Assembly: GCF_013373865.1 (NCBI RefSeq)
Contig: NC_050470.1
Coordinates: forward strand, 5,936,373-6,000,372
Length of the DNA stretch: 64,000 bases
Origin: Monomorium pharaonis
Lineage: Eukaryota > Arthropoda > Insecta > Hymenoptera > Formicidae
Direction of reading: 5' to 3'
Shown here: in pieces, positions 1 through 12,707 of the stretch
How positions within the stretch are numbered: the first letter of the stretch is position 1
Layout of the letters: the number at the start of each line of letters is the position of its first letter
The notes under the pieces: model-generated
The model's database searches: none
What the model was told of the DNA's origin: nothing
Seen by the model: the letters and a program-made list of their open reading frames with translations, nothing else
Translations under genes and position numbers: made by a program

Positions 1-131
1 ATAATATTTAATAATAATTTAAACAATTTTAGAATGTAGAGGAAATAAAACCTGACTTGAATTGCTCCCATAAAGTTATTGCACCAAAAAAAAGAGAAAA
101 AAACAAGAACCGAATGGAACCGGGTCCCTGA
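1..131 (+). mobile_element. Right part of the same TIR element, intron 1 of copy A
   Basis: The window opens inside the copy-A equivalent of the element at 8124-8510. The right end CCGGGTCCCT and the following ATTATAA flank are seen. Shared position with copy B shows that the insertion predates the A/B duplication. Confidence 0.6.
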
Positions 132-316
132 TTATAATAATACAATATTTTTATTTTACTCTTATTTGTGACAAATTTTGTTCTGAACATGTGTATTCAA
201 TTTTTAGATTCCAGCATTTACAATCTGTTATTACGTTTAAGATTTATTATTTTAAATATAAATTTTAACATGCATTATAGTATTATCCATTTGTACACTT
301 CTGAAATTTCGTACAG

Positions 317-3300
317 GCAGTTTATCTTTATTCGCGGTTGGTGCTATGACGGTATGGACGAGTCCGGTTCTTCCTAACTTAATGAAAGGTGATGGACCAT
401 TGGGGTCACCAATTAGCAGCGATCAGAGTTCATGGATAGCATCTCTGGAATCCTTTGGTTCTATTCCTGGCAGCTTCATAGCAGGATACCTCGCAGACAG
501 GTGCGCAGACAAAATTAGTCGCTTAATTACAAGTATCGAAGTACAAAGATTTAACTATCTGACCTGTTTCTTAAAATCAGTTTAGAAGTAAAAAAAAATT
601 AACCACGTAAACAAACTAACGTTATTTGTCATTTTAACGTTAAAGTTAAAATTATAATAGACTTTATATCTTTCGATCTATTGGACTGTCAAAATGAAGA
701 TAAGTAACGACAGCTTGCAATATCTGGAAATTTTTGCGAAGATATAAAACACTAGCAGATGTAAATATTTTGGAAATCAAATTAAATACGAAACTGACTT
801 TCCATCGAATTTCTACAGATGGGGCCGTAAAAGAGCGTTGCTGTTGTGTATAGTGCCGTTTTCAATTGGATGGATACTTCTTGCCACTGCAAATCACGTT
901 GAACAACTTTATGTCGCGCGGTTTATACTTGGATTGACTAAATCTATCCCATTCGTGACCTTTCCCATGTATTGTGGCGAAATTGCTGAGGTAGATTTAT
1001 TTTACGTGTAAAACAAGTATATTTATTTATACAAAGTTTTTAACTCTTTTGTGTTTTATTTTTTGTTAAAAAAATGATTAATTGCTAAATAGATCAAAGT
1101 CCAACACTCTGACATAAGTCGCTTAAAAGCAAATTTCTTTATTTCTTAAAAACTAAACGTTATTATATTGATATTATGTTATATATTAATACTAATAAAA
1201 AAATATGAGCTGCGGAGACTAAAAAGGCAAAACCCAGTTTATACAATCATAACTTTTTAAATTTAAAATTTTAGAAATATAAATATTTCACAATTTAAAA
1301 TTAAAAGATTAATAATCCATTATTAATTAAAAGTTTAATCAGCAATTGACAAATATTGGTAATTTATTTCTAACTTTATAGTTAATCCTTCTACTTTGGA
1401 AAAAAATCTAAATTCTATTAATTCGGTCAATTCTATTATATTACTTATGACCTTTAAAGGACTGGCCTTTTTTGGATCACTTTCTTTGAGCTAGAACATT
1501 TTTGTTCTTGTTAGTGAGTTGAACTACGAAAAAGATGACATTGATCTAGCACTTAATAATAAGCTTCCGATCCTGGAGAGGTTAAAGTCCAATGTGTTAG
1601 ATAGTATATTTCAGTTTTATTATAAAAAACGTTAATTACTATTATTAAACGAAACAATATTATAAAACCCAATATATACTATTTAATAAGAGAAACATTT
1701 TAGTTTTTATATTTTTAAAATGTAACTTTTAGTTTTTATTTTAAGAAATATAATTCAAAAAATAAAATAGTGTACAATATTGTCAATCTTTTTATATATA
1801 AATTTAATGCGTATATAATTGTTATACTATTTGTTTATTTATTTATTCTTCTCAGTTTTCAGATTTTACTTATAGCAATCTTTTTTCCAAATTTTTTAAA
1901 GAATTATCTTATCTGTCAATATGTATGATTGGAATAAATAGCAATTTTATTATCTTTGTTTTGTTAAGTAATATTTTAAAACTATTTAGTTGTTTATTGT
2001 ATAATAACAAACGTACATATAATTATCGTTACATCTTTTCAGACTTCTATCAGAGGAACATTAGGCTCTTTAATGGAGACCTTTAACGCACTTGGAGGGC
2101 TATATGCCTTTGCTATTGGACCGTTTGTCAGCTACACAATTTTTTGCATTGTCTGTGGCATCCTGCCAGTGATTTTTTTCGTTTGCTTCATGCTAATGCC
2201 CGAGTCTCCATACTTCCTTCTCAGAAACGGTCGCAGAGATGATGCAGTCGCTTCTCTAACAAAGCTCCGAGGCAAATCCAAAGCGATTGTTCAGAAGGAA
2301 GCCGATGAAATACAAGTAGGCCAATAATTTTTTTCTCATAAAATCACACGCTCTGAAAAATTGCAGAATTTTAAGATTCTTAAGATAAACAATTAAACAT
2401 ATCAATTTATTTTTTATTAATTATTAATTTTCTAAATTGCTAATTTCATTTGCAAACGTATATTTTTTCAAAGAAAATCAAATATGTAGTCGATTAATTG
2501 GCTAAATTCTTTTATTAAGTTAAAGATTACATCTGTAATCTTTTAACTTAATAAAAGGATTTAGCCAGGCAGTCGACTACATATTTGTTCTCCTTTGAAT
2601 TTAATTACTGGCGACAATAAAGCAGACGATTCCTGCTAATTTGTATATTTCTTTGTTAATTTTTTGGCAAATTGCTTGTGAGACAAGAAAATCATTAATA
2701 CTAAGTGCGTTGCCACGACCACATGCTTGATCACTGCTAAGTGAATATTTGAACATAAATGTCCATAGGAAAGGCAACTAAGGGTACTTGTCCTTTTCTG
2801 GAAAATGATAACTTACGCGATCTACGATGGCAAGGGTATTCGCAGGGAAAGCAAGAATGAATACTTTATATATACCCCCTTTAAAAATTTCTGCGCATGT
2901 CCTTGTGTTCAAATGTATTGTCCATTAAAGTGCGTTAAACAAACACGATCGCAATAAAGATCATTTGATTGATTCTAAATGATAATAAGGAACATTAGTC
3001 ACAAAGTCACAAAGAACTAATATGCTTTCGAAAAACATTTCTTTTTACAATGAAGAATCTAGCATAAATTGTATTTCAGTCATATAGCTACATGTTAGAC
3101 AGAAGAAGGCTTTGCTTCAATGTTAAAACAGCCACAAAATACATGCAATTGCAAAAATAATTAACTTAAAAAATATTAAAGAACTGAAAATTTACAAGTT
3201 AGCAATGAAGAAAATATTTATTGTGAACTTTAGGTTTTAGTGATAATTTATACTTATTATTACATACCTTTGTTTCATAATATTCTGAGAAAATTTTTGA

Positions 3301-4266
3301 TAATTTATAACTTAAATATAAACGTTGCTTAACAAGTATCTTTTCCGATTTTTCAGGTCATACTTGATGAGAATTACAAGAATCAAGTTAGTATCTCAGT
3401 CCTGTTCAAAGTGAAAGCGAACTTTAAGGCGTTGATCTACACGTGTACATTACTTACCTTTCAACAGTTGACTGGTATCGACATGATTTTAATGTATACT
3501 CACAGCATTTTTGAAGCTGCCGGAGGTAGTGTTCCCAGTAAACAGGCACCGATTATTATCGCAACTGTGCGCGTGTTAGCGTCAGCTGTGACACCCGTAA
3601 TTATCGATTGGTCAGGTAGAAGAATTCTCCTAATTTTCTCTGGCATCGGCGAAACAATCAGCTTGGTGAGTTTTCCTAATTTTTAAATTTAATCGCGAAT
3701 TAACTTACTCGTTACAAAAAAATGCTAAAGTTAGTAAAAAGTGAAAATAAAATGAAATAGTTGGTTCTAACTTTGAGATGTAATTTAATTCAATAAACAT
3801 TTATTACGTGCTTGTCGTATGATTAGACATTTATTTGCAGTGTGCCTTGGGTTTGTACTTCTACCTGAAGGACGTACAGCATGCAGACGACATAGTAGAC
3901 CAGATAGCCTGGTTGCCGGTGGTCGCGCTCACCATCTTCATCGCTACGTACTGCATAGGTTGTGGGCCAGTTACATGGGCGATAATAAGCGAAATATTCG
4001 CCTCGAACGTTAAGGCTAAGGCTTCCGCTATATCAAATTCCCTCCTCTGGTCGTTATGCTTTCTCATAGTCAAATTTTCTAGTAATATTGACGAAGCGTT
4101 TGGCAAGTACACAATATTTTGGACGTTTGGAGGATTCTGCTTTCTCAGTATTCTTTTCACGGTGTTCTTTTTGCCTGAAACGAAAGGCAAATCTCTTCAG
4201 CAAATCCAGGACGAACTTAGTGGTGTGACTTGGATTACAGATGTCGAGAACGGAACAAAGAAGTGA
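317..4266 (+). CDS. Tret1-like: Facilitated sugar (trehalose-type) transporter, copy A, 5' partial
   Basis: Twelve-helix MFS sugar porter of the plasma membrane, Tret1/SLC2-like by motif. Exons in the window: 317-500, 819-990, 2043-2315, 3357-3665, 3841-4266, all with GT-AG borders and the same phases as the complete copies downstream. The short first exon (14 residues in copy B) must lie before base 1. Visible motifs: SWIASL and IPGSFIAGYLADR in TM2, WGRKR in loop 2-3, YCGEIAETSIRG after TM4, PESPYFLL after TM6, QQLTGID in TM7, DWSGRR in loop 8-9, IGCGPVTW in TM10 and LPETKGKSLQQ at the C-terminus. With a 14-residue exon 1 the protein would be 468 aa, normal for the family. Odd points are the TM10 Trp-to-Cys change and the missing third proline of the GPxP motif. 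No stop or frameshift is seen, so it is probably functional. The substrate is inferred from family only. Confidence 0.9.
991..2042 (+). other. Intron 3 of copy A and its paralogues
   Basis: This intron matches 9372-10408 (B) and 17005-18081 (C) along most of its length, including a less AT-rich segment near 1441-1560 (ttatgacctttaaaggac). The D intron (25933-26508) is shorter and mostly lacks it. No gene or mobile element was recognised. Confidence 0.6.
2484..2582 (+). mobile_element. Palindromic MITE, intron 4 of copy A
   Basis: A near-complete palindrome of about 99 bp: atgtagtcgatta at the left pairs with the right end agtcgactacat, and the arms meet at an inner ttacatctgtaa. Also in copy B (10859-10949), absent from C and D. 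Confidence 0.65.
2620..3075 (+). other. Conserved block in intron 4 of the transporters
   Basis: The block (ctaatttgtatatttctttg to the aatgaagaatct segment) recurs in copy B (about 10985-11455), C (about 18585-19015) and in weaker form D (about 27030-27255). It is less AT-rich than nearby intron. A 120-codon open frame in the D version (27048-27410) is not open in A-C, so a coding role is unlikely; an intronic regulatory role is possible. Confidence 0.45.
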
Positions 4267-4320
4267 GGAGAAAGCACTCACGTCCGATTGTATCTGACAA
4301 ACGGTGTACGCTGACAATCT

Positions 4321-4326
4321 AATAAA
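4321..4326 (+). terminator. Poly(A) signal of transporter A
   Basis: AATAAA 55 bases after the stop codon. Copy B has gataat at the matching place and must use a later signal (next AATAAA near 12987). Confidence 0.5.
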
Positions 4327-4349
4327 TTCGTTAGACTTTGAAGAAATTA

Positions 4350-5074
4350 TCTATATAAATAAAAATGTAAAATGTTTGTTCCTCATCTAAGATCTCCGTA
4401 AGTTTTTCACCGATAGCTTTGAAATTTTGACACAATGTTGCATTCGTAACCGGGAGTGTTCTTATGGGGTCTGATTTTGGAAATACCGTGTGTTTTAAAA
4501 ATGATGGCCATAATTTAAATGTAAAAAATAGTTTTTCATTAATATTATTGAAATTTTGACACATTGAGACGGGGAGAGATTAGGAAAGACCGAGAGAGAC
4601 GGGGAGAGACGGGGAGAGACCGGGAGTGACGGGGAGAGACGGCGAGAGACGGGGAGAGACGGGGAAAGACGGCTAGAGACCGGAAGAGACCGGGAGAGAC
4701 GAGCAGAGACCAGGAGAGATGGGAAGAAACGGGAGAGACCAGGAGAAGCGAAGAATGTTTCTATTGTGTTTAAATTAAGATAATAAGAAAAATAAAGATG
4801 GCTGTTATTTTATTGAAAAAAAGGAACTTATTTAAAACAGTTTTTTGAATAAATTTCTAAATCCATAGCAGCTTTTAGAAAAAAAAGTTAGAAGTACGTG
4901 AATAAATGAATATTAGATTTATTAAAGATAGATAAATGCTTATTCAAAAATAAAATAAAAAGAGCAACAGTAAAGCAAGGCTCTTAAAAGTTAAACAACA
5001 AAAGCAAAGAAAATTTGAAAAAAACGTAGCATAAGAATAGAGAGCCACAGCAACGCGTGGCAGGGCATAGCTAG
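4350..5074 (+). mobile_element. Non-autonomous Helitron in the 3' flank of transporter A
   Basis: A 725-bp insertion begins TCTATATAAATAAAAATG directly after an A and ends CTAG directly before a T, the Helitron A/T target rule without target duplication. A GCCAC/GTGGC hairpin (5044-5048 with 5057-5061) lies about 10 nt before the CTAG end, as expected for a Helitron terminator. The homologous site after copy B (about 12730-12755) is uninterrupted. Removing 725 bp makes the A-B spacer 1621 bp against 1626 bp for B-C. It holds a GAGACGGG minisatellite and no Rep/helicase frame. Confidence 0.8.
4566..4748 (+). repeat. GAGACGGGGA minisatellite inside the Helitron
   Basis: About 18 degenerate copies of a 10-bp purine-rich unit (gagacgggga with variants such as gagaccggga). 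Strand asymmetry is strong: almost no T on the plus strand. Confidence 0.9.
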
Positions 5075-6349
5075 TATATTTATAAAAAGAAATAACGTGC
5101 AAATTTTCTACTCTTATGACATATCAAGAGACTTAATATTTTACAACAAAGAATAATCAAGTAGAATATCAGAAGTGAACGTAATATATGTAGCTATTGT
5201 TTTACTGAAAAATTTAGAGATGTATTTAATATAAGAAAAAACTTCTTTAACCTTGCAGACCATCAGTCTTCTTATGTTGAATCAAAGAAAGTTTTAATTA
5301 AAAAGAAAAACGGATATAAAATTATACAATAAACGAACCTCCAAACAAAAAATGTAAAAAAAGGTGAAAAGGAAGTAGACTATTTGTACTTTGATATTTA
5401 AAATAACTTTATTTTCTACAAACGCAACCAAAAATAGTTTATTGTCTTCCAAACGTCTTATATAAAATTTAATATGACACATAGCACAAATATAATATAT
5501 GTGTATAGTAGAAGTCATTTTATGCACAAATACGCACGTTAATGATGTTTTTGTATATATCATTGTCTATAAACTGTGTTTCTCGAGCGTAAAGAAATTT
5601 ATATTGTGCAAGTAAACATTCTTTTTTGGCAAGCAAGTTCCTGTTTGATCGGTGAAGGAAATGCGATGAAACATTAATATGATTCTTTTACTTGTACTAC
5701 ATCGCAAGTTTCTAATATTACGTATGCCGATTGTAGGAGACGTAGCGTAGAGTATGAAAAATCATTAATGTTGTAACGTATTTCTCGTTCACAGATAAGA
5801 GACTAATCATTTTGTACCGTTTCTATAGAGAATGTAATAATTAACAACAACGCCGAAAATATCATTGTCAAATTGAAAATTTTATATCAATAATCATTGA
5901 AATCATTAAAATTACGGAATTTATATGGCGCAATAAAAAAGAACTACAACATAATTATTTCTAATAAATACTAATGATAATAAAATTTCATATATTTAAT
6001 TATTTAGGAAACATAATTTTTATATAATTTGCATACGATATAAATATAAATATGTATAATAATTAAACAAACAAAATTATAAGAAATAGAACCCGAACTG
6101 TATTAATTCAGATGAATTTTTTAAATTATATTATTTATAAGTAATATTGTACATATTGCGATTTTTAAAATATTTTAATTAAATGGTACTATTTTTAGAC
6201 GTCTGATACATATTTTTTTTAATTGACATCAGAAATACGAATCATACATCGTAAATTAATATGAAGAACGTCGCGAAACCGAACGCAGAACAAAAAGATA
6301 TTTCCGTGGCATCGTCGCATGCCATGATCAGCAATCACTATCGCGTTTT
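5075..6349 (+). other. Spacer between copies A and B
   Basis: AT-rich, closely matching the B-C spacer (12730-14065). No open frame with protein character and no mobile element besides the Helitron at its start. Confidence 0.7.
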
Positions 6350-6480
6350 GCGAGATAAATGATAAGAGAAAAGAATAGGGAAAAGACGTAGTAACTCATT
6401 ACAGAAACCCGAACGGGACAGAAAGAAAATGACTTCCACTTGTGTTAACGAGAAGATAGAGAAGCATTTTTATAAAGACT
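6350..6480 (+). promoter_or_regulatory. Promoter block of transporter B
   Basis: A GATA-type motif (gcgagataaatgataagaga, 6350-6369) is followed by a TATA box (tataaagact, 6471-6480) 141 bp before the ATG. Both motifs and their spacing recur before copies C and D. TGATAAG fits insect GATA factors that drive gut and fat-body genes (family knowledge); tissue use here is inference. Confidence 0.6.
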
Positions 6481-6611
6481 ATGTTATAGTGTGCACCAAT
6501 AAATTTCTCTTCGGAGTTGTGTGATACATTTCTGGCTAAACAATCTGGAGACTTAAATATACTCGGACGTCACTCGGGTTGAGCACCGTCAGTCATTGCT
6601 GCTTTGAAGAC

Positions 6612-9600
6612 ATGACGGGTTCCAAGCACGTGCAGTTCCTGGCCGCTGCGACATGTAAGTTCCCATCAAAAAAGAATTAAATCCTGGAAGAAAAAGAGAG
6701 AAATCCAAATTAATCCATTATCGAATTTTTTTCTTATGAGTTTGGGTCTTAAAATCCATTTTTTTAATATGCACTTTTTCAAAACAATTTAGCGATAATA
6801 TTATTAAAATTAAAACATTTTTTAAATTATTTAAAAAATGAGATGGATTAAGTTAATAATTCAATTTTTTTTACAAATATATCAACTTAATCGTTTATAT
6901 AAAACTGTTATATTATATCCATTATTTTGCGATTACCTTTGCTCTCGTTAAATACTGTAAGTTTTGAAAAAGCAATTTTAATTCTTTGATATTTTTATTT
7001 TCATTCCTGTATAGAGAAATTTATTAATTATAAAATCCATATATTGTTTATTTACAATTTTTGAGTTGCGGCTCAGAATAGCTTCTGATTTTATTACTTG
7101 TTACAAATTTATTCCTCTACATTTTAATTCTCATTTCTTCTTTATTTTTCTTACATTAAATCTTAATCAAAATATTAAAATTATTCTGAAGAAAAAAAAA
7201 TTTCTCCGATGTATCTAAAAATTTAATCAAACAGTACAAACCAGAAAATAATTTTGTTGGATTATTAAAATAATTATGTAGGATACTCGAACAGTGCTGG
7301 AACTTTATGACAATCTTGAAACAATGTCAACATAACAGTTCAACAAAATTACTTTTAGACTTATACATACACCCAAATCATGCTTATATACAGATGCTGA
7401 CTGATTTGATATTTCTCTTATCGATTAAAGTCGATAGAAGAAATACCGAATCATTCAGCAACTAGATGATTTAATCAGTAAATGATTACAAAAGAATTGA
7501 TTATCAATAATTTATCGTGATCAGACATCACGTGCTAAATTGTCTGTTTCTCTTTAACTTGTAGCGTATTCGCATAATATATATTGCAAAACGATTACAC
7601 CACATACATATCTATCTGGATCCATATGTTCGCGAATATTTAGCATGAATTTACTACGTCACAATAATTGTTATCCCTTCGTGTCAGACGCGTCCAATCC
7701 TTATAAAATGTAATACTAGACAGTATTAAATTGATCAGTAATTATTACTTATTTTTGGTATTACAAGTATTAACAATAGTGTATTTAAAATAAGTATTAA
7801 TTAATATTGGCCAAATTAATATTGCCCAGTATTTTATTTTTATAAGAAATCTTTGTAAAATGTGTAAAATGTTTTATATTTTCCTTTATGACGTTATTGT
7901 TTTAAAACATTTTTTAGACACGCGCGCAATGTCCGGACTATTTTAAATTATAACTGTACTGTTATGACAATATTAACAAGATTGTATTCTCTTCTACGTC
8001 ATGTCCGCGTGCGGCTCTTACGACGCATTATTGTAAATTCCAAGCGTGCAATCAACGATCTGTATGAACTGTAAAGTTTATTGGGAAATTACGTAATTAA
8101 GGTTCCACAGCATATTGTTATAAATTCAGGGACCCGGACCGAAATCAAATTATGGTTCGGTTTTAGTTACGGTTTAATAAAATATTTGAAAACTGTACCG
8201 GTTTAGTGTAACAGGTAAACAAGATTTTAACAAGATTAACAAGGATTTCAGTGGTTCTAATTTCTTGACAAATAAAAAAAACTAAAAACCGTTTAAATTA
8301 CGGTTTTTTTTCAGTTCTAGTTCTAGATTTTAATTTTTTATTTCTTAATAAATAATAATAGGTAATTAATATTATTTAGAAATATTTAATAATAATTTAA
8401 ATAATTTTAGAGTGTAGAGGAAACAAAAACTGATTTGAATTGTTCCCATAAAGTCATTGCACCAAAAAAAAAGAAAAAAACACAAGAACCGAATGGAACC
8501 GGGTCCCTACTTATAATAATACAATATTTTTATTTTACTCTTATTTGTGACCAATTTTGTTCTGAACATGTGTATTTAATTCTAAGATTCCAGCATTTAC
8601 AATCTGTTATTACGTCTAAGATTTATTATTTTAAATATAAATTTTAACATGCATCATAGTATTATCCATTTCTACACTTTTAAAATTTTGTACAGGCAGT
8701 TTATCTTTATTCGCTGTTGGTGCCATGACAGTATGGACGAGTCCTGTTCTTCCTAACTTAATGATCGGGAACGGACCATTGGGTTCACCAATTAGTAGCG
8801 AGCAGAGTTCTTGGATAGGATCTCTATTGGCCGTCGGTGCTATTCCTGGCAGCTTCATAGCAGGGTACCTCGCAGACAGGTGCGCAGACAAAATTAGTCG
8901 TTTAATTACAAGTATCGAAGTACAAAGATTTAACTATCTGCCCTATTTCTTAAAATCAGTTCAGAAGTAAAAAAAAATTAACCACGTAAACAAACTAGCG
9001 TTATTTGTCATTTTAACGTTAAAGTTAAAATTATAATAGACTTTATATCTTTCGATCTATTGGACTGTCAAAATAATGATAAGTAACGACAGCTTGCAAT
9101 ATATGGAAATTTTTGCGAAGACATAAAACACTAGCAGATGTAAATATTTTGGAAACCAAATTAAATACAAAACTGACTTTTTCCATCGAATTTCTACAGA
9201 TGGGGCCGTAAAAGAACGTTGCTATTTTGTACAGTGCCGTTTTTAATTGGATGGATACTTCTTGCCACTGCAAATCACGTTGAACAACTTTATGTCGCGC
9301 GATTTATACATGGATTGACTAAATCTGTTTCATTCGTGATCTTTCCCATGTATTGTGGTGAAATTGCTGAGGTAGATTCATTTTACGTGTAAAAGAAGTA
9401 CAATTATTTATACAGAGTTTTTAACTTTTTCGTGTTTTGTTTTTTGTTTAAGAAATAATTAATTACTCAATAGATAAAAGTCCGACACTCCGACATAGGT
9501 CGCTTAAAAACAAACTTTTTTATTTTTTAAAAACTAAACATTATTATATTGATATTACTATTATATATTAATACTGATAAAAAAATATGATTTGCGGAGA

Positions 9601-12600
9601 ATATTAAAAAAAGCAAAAACTCAATTTCTACAATTATAACTTTTTTAATGTAAAATCTTAGAAAAATAAATTCTTCGCAATTTAAAATTAAAAGATTAAG
9701 ATTTAAAATTAATAATCAATTATTAATTAAAAGTTTATTTATAATTAATAATTCTACTTTGGAAACAAATATAAATTCTATTAATGCATTTAATTATATT
9801 ATATTACTTATGACCTTTAAAGGACCGGCCCTTTTTGGACAATTTTCTTAGAGCTAGAACATTTTTGTTTTTGTTAGTGAGTTGAACTACAGTAAAGATA
9901 ACATTGCTCTAACGCTTAATAATAAGTTTCCGATCCTGGAGAGGTTAAGGTCAAATTTTTCAAATAGTTTATTTCAGTTTTATTACAAAAAACATTAATT
10001 ACCTTTACTAAACAAAACAATATTATAAAACCCAATATATATCATCTGATAGAAGATACATTTTAGTTTTTATGTTTTTAAAATGTAACTCTTAGTTTTT
10101 ATTTTAAGAAATATAATTCAAAAAATAAAATGGTGTACAATAATATTGTCAATCTTTTTATACATAAATTTAATCCGTATATAATTGTTATACTATTTGA
10201 TTATTTATTTATTCTTCTAAGTTTTAAGATTTTACTTATAGCAAATTCTCTTTGCAAATTTTTTAGAAAATTTTCTTATCTGTCAGTATGTATGATTGGT
10301 GTAAATAGCAATTTTATTATCTTTGTTTTGTTAAGTAATATTTTAAAACTATTAAATTGTTTGTTATATAATAACAAACTTACATATAACTATCGTTACA
10401 TTTTTCAGACTTCTATCAGAGGAACATTAGGCTCTTTTATGGAGGCCTCTAACGCACTTGGAGGGCTATATGCTTTTGCTATTGGACCGTTTGTCAGCTA
10501 CACGATTTTTTGCATTGTCTGTGGCATTCTGCCAGTTATTTTTTTTGTTTGCTTCATGATAATGCCCGAGTCTCCATACTTCCTTCTCAGAAACGGTCGC
10601 AGAAATAAAGCAGTCGCTTCTCTAGCGAAACTCCGAGGCAAATCCAAAGCGATTGTTCAGAAGGAAGCCGATGAAATACAAGTAGGCCAACAATTTTTTC
10701 TCATAAAATCACCCGCTCTAAAAAAATTCCAGAATTCTAAGATTCTTAACATGAACAATCGAACTGCATATCAATTTACTTTTCATTAATTATTTCTCAT
10801 TAATTCTCCAAATTTCTAATTTTATTTGCAAACAAATATTTCTTCAAAGAAAGTCAAAATGTAGTCGACTGACTGGATAAATTTATAGTTGTAATCTTTT
10901 AACTTAATAAAATAATAATAAAAGAATTTAGCCAGTTAGTCGACTACATCTTTAGATTTTATTACTGGCGACAATAAGCGATTCTTGCTAATTTGTATAT
11001 CTCTTCGTTGAGTTTTTGATAAATTGCTTGAAAGACAAGAAAATTTATTTATATTAATACTTCATTAACACTTATTATTTATAATATTATTACATTAATA
11101 CTAAGTGCACTGCCACAGCCACATACTCGATCAATTCTAAGTGTATATTCGAACATAGATGTCTATAGGAAAGGCAATGAAGTTATTTGGCCTCCTCTGG
11201 AAAATGATAACTTACTCTATCTGCGATGGCAAAAGTATTCGCAGGGACAGCATGAATACTTCATGAATACCCCCTTAAACAAATCATGCGCAAGTCCTTG
11301 TGTTCAAATGTATTGTCTATTACAGTGCGTTAAACAAGCCCGATCGCATTAAAGATCATTTCATTGATTCTAAATGATAATAAGGAACAGTAACAAAGGA
11401 CTAACATGCTTTCGAAAAACATTTCTTTTTACAATGAAGAATCTAGTATAAATTGTATTTCAGTCATATAACTACATGTTAGACAGGAAAAGGCCTTGCT
11501 TCAGTGTCAAAACAGCAACAAAATACATGCATTTGCAAGAATAATTAACATAAAAAAAGTTAAGGAACTGAAAGTTTACAAGTTGGAAGTGGGGCAAATA
11601 TTTATTGTTAACTTTATGTTTCAGTGGTAATTTATACTTATTATTACATACCATTGTTTCATAATATTCTGAAAAAATTTTTGATAATTTGTAACTTAAA
11701 TATAAACGTTGCTTAACAAGTATCTTTTCCGATTTTTCAGGTTATACTCGATGAGAATTACAAGAATCAAGTTAGTATCTCAGTCCTGTTCAAAGTGAAA
11801 GCGAACTTTAAGGCGTTGATCTACACGTGTACCTTACTTACCTTTCAACAGTTGACCGGTATAGATATGGTTTTAATGTATACTCAAAGCATTTTTGAAG
11901 CTGCCGGGGGTAGTGTGCCCAGTAAACAGGCACCGATTATTCTCGCAACTGTGCGCGTGCTAGCGTCAGCGATGACACCCGTAATTATCGATTGGTCAGG
12001 TAGACGAATTCTCCTAATTTTCTCCGGTATCGGCGAAACAATCAGCTTGGTGAGTTTTCCTAATTTGTAAATTTAATCGCGAATTAATTAACTTACCCGT
12101 TACAAAAAAAATACTAAAGTTAATAAAAAGTGAAAAAAAAAAAGAAATAGTTAGTTCTAACTTTGAGATGTAATTTAATTTAATAAACTTTTATTACGTG
12201 CTTGTATGATTAGACATTTATTTGCAGTGTGCCCTGGGTTTGTACTTCTACCTGAAGGACGTACAGCATGCAAATGACACAGTAGAGCAGATTTCCTGGT
12301 TGCCGGTGGTCGCGCTCACCACCTTCGTCGCTACGTACTGCATAGGTTGGGGACCAGTTCCATGGGCGATGATAAGCGAAATGTTCGCCTCGAATGTCAA
12401 AGCTAAGGCTTCCGCTATATCGAATTTCCTCTTCTGGTCGTTAGGCTTTCTCATAGTCAAATTTTCTAGTAACATTAACGAAGCGTTTGGCAAGTACACA
12501 ATATTTTGGACGTTTGGAGGATTCTGCTTCCTCAGTATTCTTTTCACGGTATCCTTTTTGCCCGAAACGAAAGGCAAGTCTCTTCAGCAAATCCAGAATG

Positions 12601-12707
12601 AACTTAGTGGCGTGACTTGGATAACATGTATGTCAAAAACGGAACAAAGAAGTGAGGAGAAAGCACTCACGTCTGATCCTAACAAACGGTGTACGCTAAC
12701 CACCTGA
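6612..12707 (+). CDS. Tret1-like: Facilitated sugar (trehalose-type) transporter, copy B
   Basis: Complete six-exon MFS sugar porter: 6612-6654, 8696-8879, 9200-9371, 10409-10681, 11741-12049, 12228-12707; 486 aa. The start is the ATG of MTGSKHVQFLAAAT, in the same place as in copies C and D. Residue landmarks: DRWGRKR near 75-81, YCGEIAETSIRG ending near 138, PESP 186-189, QQLTGID 260-266, GPVPW 369-373, FW 396-397, PETKG 439-443. B is the only copy that keeps the full GPVPW motif of TM10. Its C-terminus differs: after the codons for WIT (458-460) a net +2 nt relative to copy A shifts the frame and replaces the short Asp/Lys-rich end with a longer tail. It sits about 1.6 kb (Helitron excluded) after copy A with its own promoter block. 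It is the sister of A, since both carry the same intron insertions. Confidence 0.92.
7700..7846 (+). mobile_element. Foldback MITE (CTTATAAAA family), intron 1 of copy B
   Basis: A 147-bp AT-rich element whose two halves are inverted: cttataaaatgtaatact at the left and its near reverse complement ending tttttataag at the right. Related copies lie at 15107-15709 and 16587-16730. Confidence 0.55.
8124..8510 (+). mobile_element. TIR transposon flanked by TTATAA, intron 1 of copy B
   Basis: The element has inverted ends AGGGACCCGG and CCGGGTCCCT and is flanked on both sides by TTATAA (8118-8123, 8511-8516). Copy C has a single TTATAA (15994-15999) at the matching place, which is the empty site. 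There is no coding capacity, so it is a MITE. The AT-rich flank makes the target duplication likely rather than certain. Confidence 0.6.
10859..10949 (+). mobile_element. Same palindromic MITE in copy B, left arm shortened
   Basis: Both ends (atgtagtcgact and agtcgactacat) are kept, but the left arm has lost about 25 bases relative to copy A and a short AATAAT insertion sits in the right arm, so it no longer folds fully. Confidence 0.6.

Noticed and set aside
10130..10789. 219-codon open frame on the plus strand
   Set aside because: Its first 90 or so codons are AT-rich intron 3 of copy B read through the acceptor at 10409; only 10409-10681 is exon.
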